Assembly: GCA_012520715.1 (NCBI GenBank) | Contig: JAAYNT010000035.1 | Span: forward strand, 1 to 5,881 | Reading direction: 5' to 3' | DNA: 5,881 bases | Origin: Acholeplasmataceae bacterium | Lineage (GTDB): Bacteria; Bacillota_I; Bacilli_A; Acholeplasmatales; Acholeplasmataceae | Part shown: piece by piece, positions 5,614 to 5,881 of the stretch | Numbering within the stretch: the stretch's first letter is position 1 | Layout: the number at the start of each line of letters is the position of its first letter | Notes under the pieces: generated by a model | The model's input: the letters and a program-made list of their open reading frames with translations, nothing else | Database searches by the model: none | What the model was told of the DNA's origin: nothing | Position numbers and translations under genes: made by a program

Positions 5614-5632
5614 TTTACCACTATATTTGCAA
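5604..5632 (-). promoter_or_regulatory. Likely main promoter of the transporter operon
   Basis: On the minus strand TTGCAA (5632-5627, four of six -35 bases) is followed by a 17-bp spacer and TAAAAT (5609-5604, five of six -10 bases). The predicted start is near A5597, giving a leader of about 264 nt before the binding-protein ATG. It is the best housekeeping-type match on this strand between the upstream terminator and the operon. Confidence 0.5.
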
Positions 5633-5688
5633 GCGATTTCATAAAACATGTTTTTATTAATGCTTCTTTTTAAACATTTCTAAGTTTG

Positions 5689-5717
5689 TTGACAAAAAAG
5701 CAAAAATTATTTCTAAT
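5689..5717 (+). promoter_or_regulatory. Plus-strand promoter-like sequence facing a terminator
   Basis: A perfect TTGACA (5689-5694) is followed by a 17-bp spacer and TCTAAT (5712-5717, five of six -10 bases). By sequence it is the best promoter match in the region. Transcription would begin near 5724 and meet the hairpin at 5735-5750 at once. No plus-strand gene is seen to its right in the window. Confidence 0.35.
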
Positions 5718-5728
5718 AATTTATAAAT

Positions 5729-5756
5729 AAAAAAGCGATTTTTAAATCGCTTTTTT
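5729..5756. terminator. Bidirectional intrinsic terminator
   Basis: GCGATT (5735-5740) and AATCGC (5745-5750) form a stem with a TTTA loop, flanked by A6 (5729-5734) and T6 (5751-5756). Either strand therefore has a hairpin followed by a U tract. It most likely ends the minus-strand gene whose stop is at 5771-5773, about 20 nt upstream, and separates it from the transporter operon. Confidence 0.8.
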
Positions 5757-5770
5757 AGATAAATTTTTAT

Positions 5771-5881
5771 TTAATTATTAGATGAAATCACTAAAGTTAA
5801 ATCACCTGACATATTTATCTTTTTAATTTTGGATGTAGTTATAAAATGATCTCCGGTAGTAATTATATGATTATTAATATA
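5771..5881 (-). CDS. Partial CDS, C-terminal end of an unrecognised protein
   Basis: A reading frame open from the window edge to a TAA at 5771-5773 gives 36 residues, starting YINNHIITTGDHF and ending SGDLTLVISSNN. It is on the same strand as the operon, and a good intrinsic terminator begins about 20 nt after the stop, which supports a real gene end. The last strand-like segment (LTLVISS) suggests a beta-rich C-terminus. I do not recognise the family from so little sequence. The 5' end lies outside the window. Confidence 0.55.
   Translation of the reverse strand, partial: YINNHIITTGDHFITTSKIKKINMSGDLTLVISSNN

Noticed and set aside
5783..5827. Plus-strand frame of 14 codons after the promoter-like sequence and terminator
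   Set aside because: Too short, no SD, and antisense to a longer open frame that ends at a proper terminator.

Overview
The window is AT-rich throughout. It holds one compact minus-strand operon for an ABC importer plus a phosphatase, flanked by terminators. Reading right to left (5' to 3' of the operon), the order is a lipoprotein substrate-binding protein (5333-4044), a fused two-domain permease (4021-2198), an ATPase (2196-916) and a HAD-superfamily phosphatase of the Cof type (900-136). Gaps are 22, 1 and 15 nt, which supports one transcript. Low G+C, a lipobox-anchored binding protein, a strong GGAGG ribosome site and intrinsic terminators with long U tracts suggest Bacillota or a related wall-less lineage such as Acholeplasma-like or Erysipelotrichia-like bacteria. 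Trp is written TGG and the phosphatase gene ends in TGA, so the standard code fits and a Mycoplasma-type code is not required. The genus cannot be told.

Layout: 1-135 holds two hairpins, one usable in both directions and one directed to the plus strand. 136-5333 is the operon. 5334-5770 is a 437-nt gene-free leader/promoter region. 5771-5881 is the 3' end of another minus-strand gene that runs off the window, followed by a bidirectional terminator at 5729-5756 that insulates it from the operon.

How the genes work together: the lipoprotein captures a solute outside the membrane, the 12-helix permease passes it through, the ATPase drives transport, and the HAD enzyme probably dephosphorylates the imported compound or one derived from it. 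The permease and binding protein look like the 'ferric iron/spermidine' class, but the ATPase regulatory domain looks more like the MalK/UgpC sugar class. Transporters of this fused layout include importers of phosphorylated sugars (AfuABC) as well as iron importers. The co-transcribed sugar-phosphatase-like enzyme makes an organophosphate substrate my preferred, unproven hypothesis.

The most unusual part is the leader. Just upstream of the binding-protein start are two interleaved inverted repeats (12 bp and 7 bp) in the order A-B-A'-B'. They surround a strong Shine-Dalgarno-like sequence that has no start codon after it, and the B' arm overlaps the only SD-like sequence near the real start. 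Further upstream is a good sigma-70/SigA-type promoter whose -10 box lies inside a 13-bp palindrome, followed by three tandem 10-bp repeats. This looks like a regulated gene set, possibly with two layers of control.
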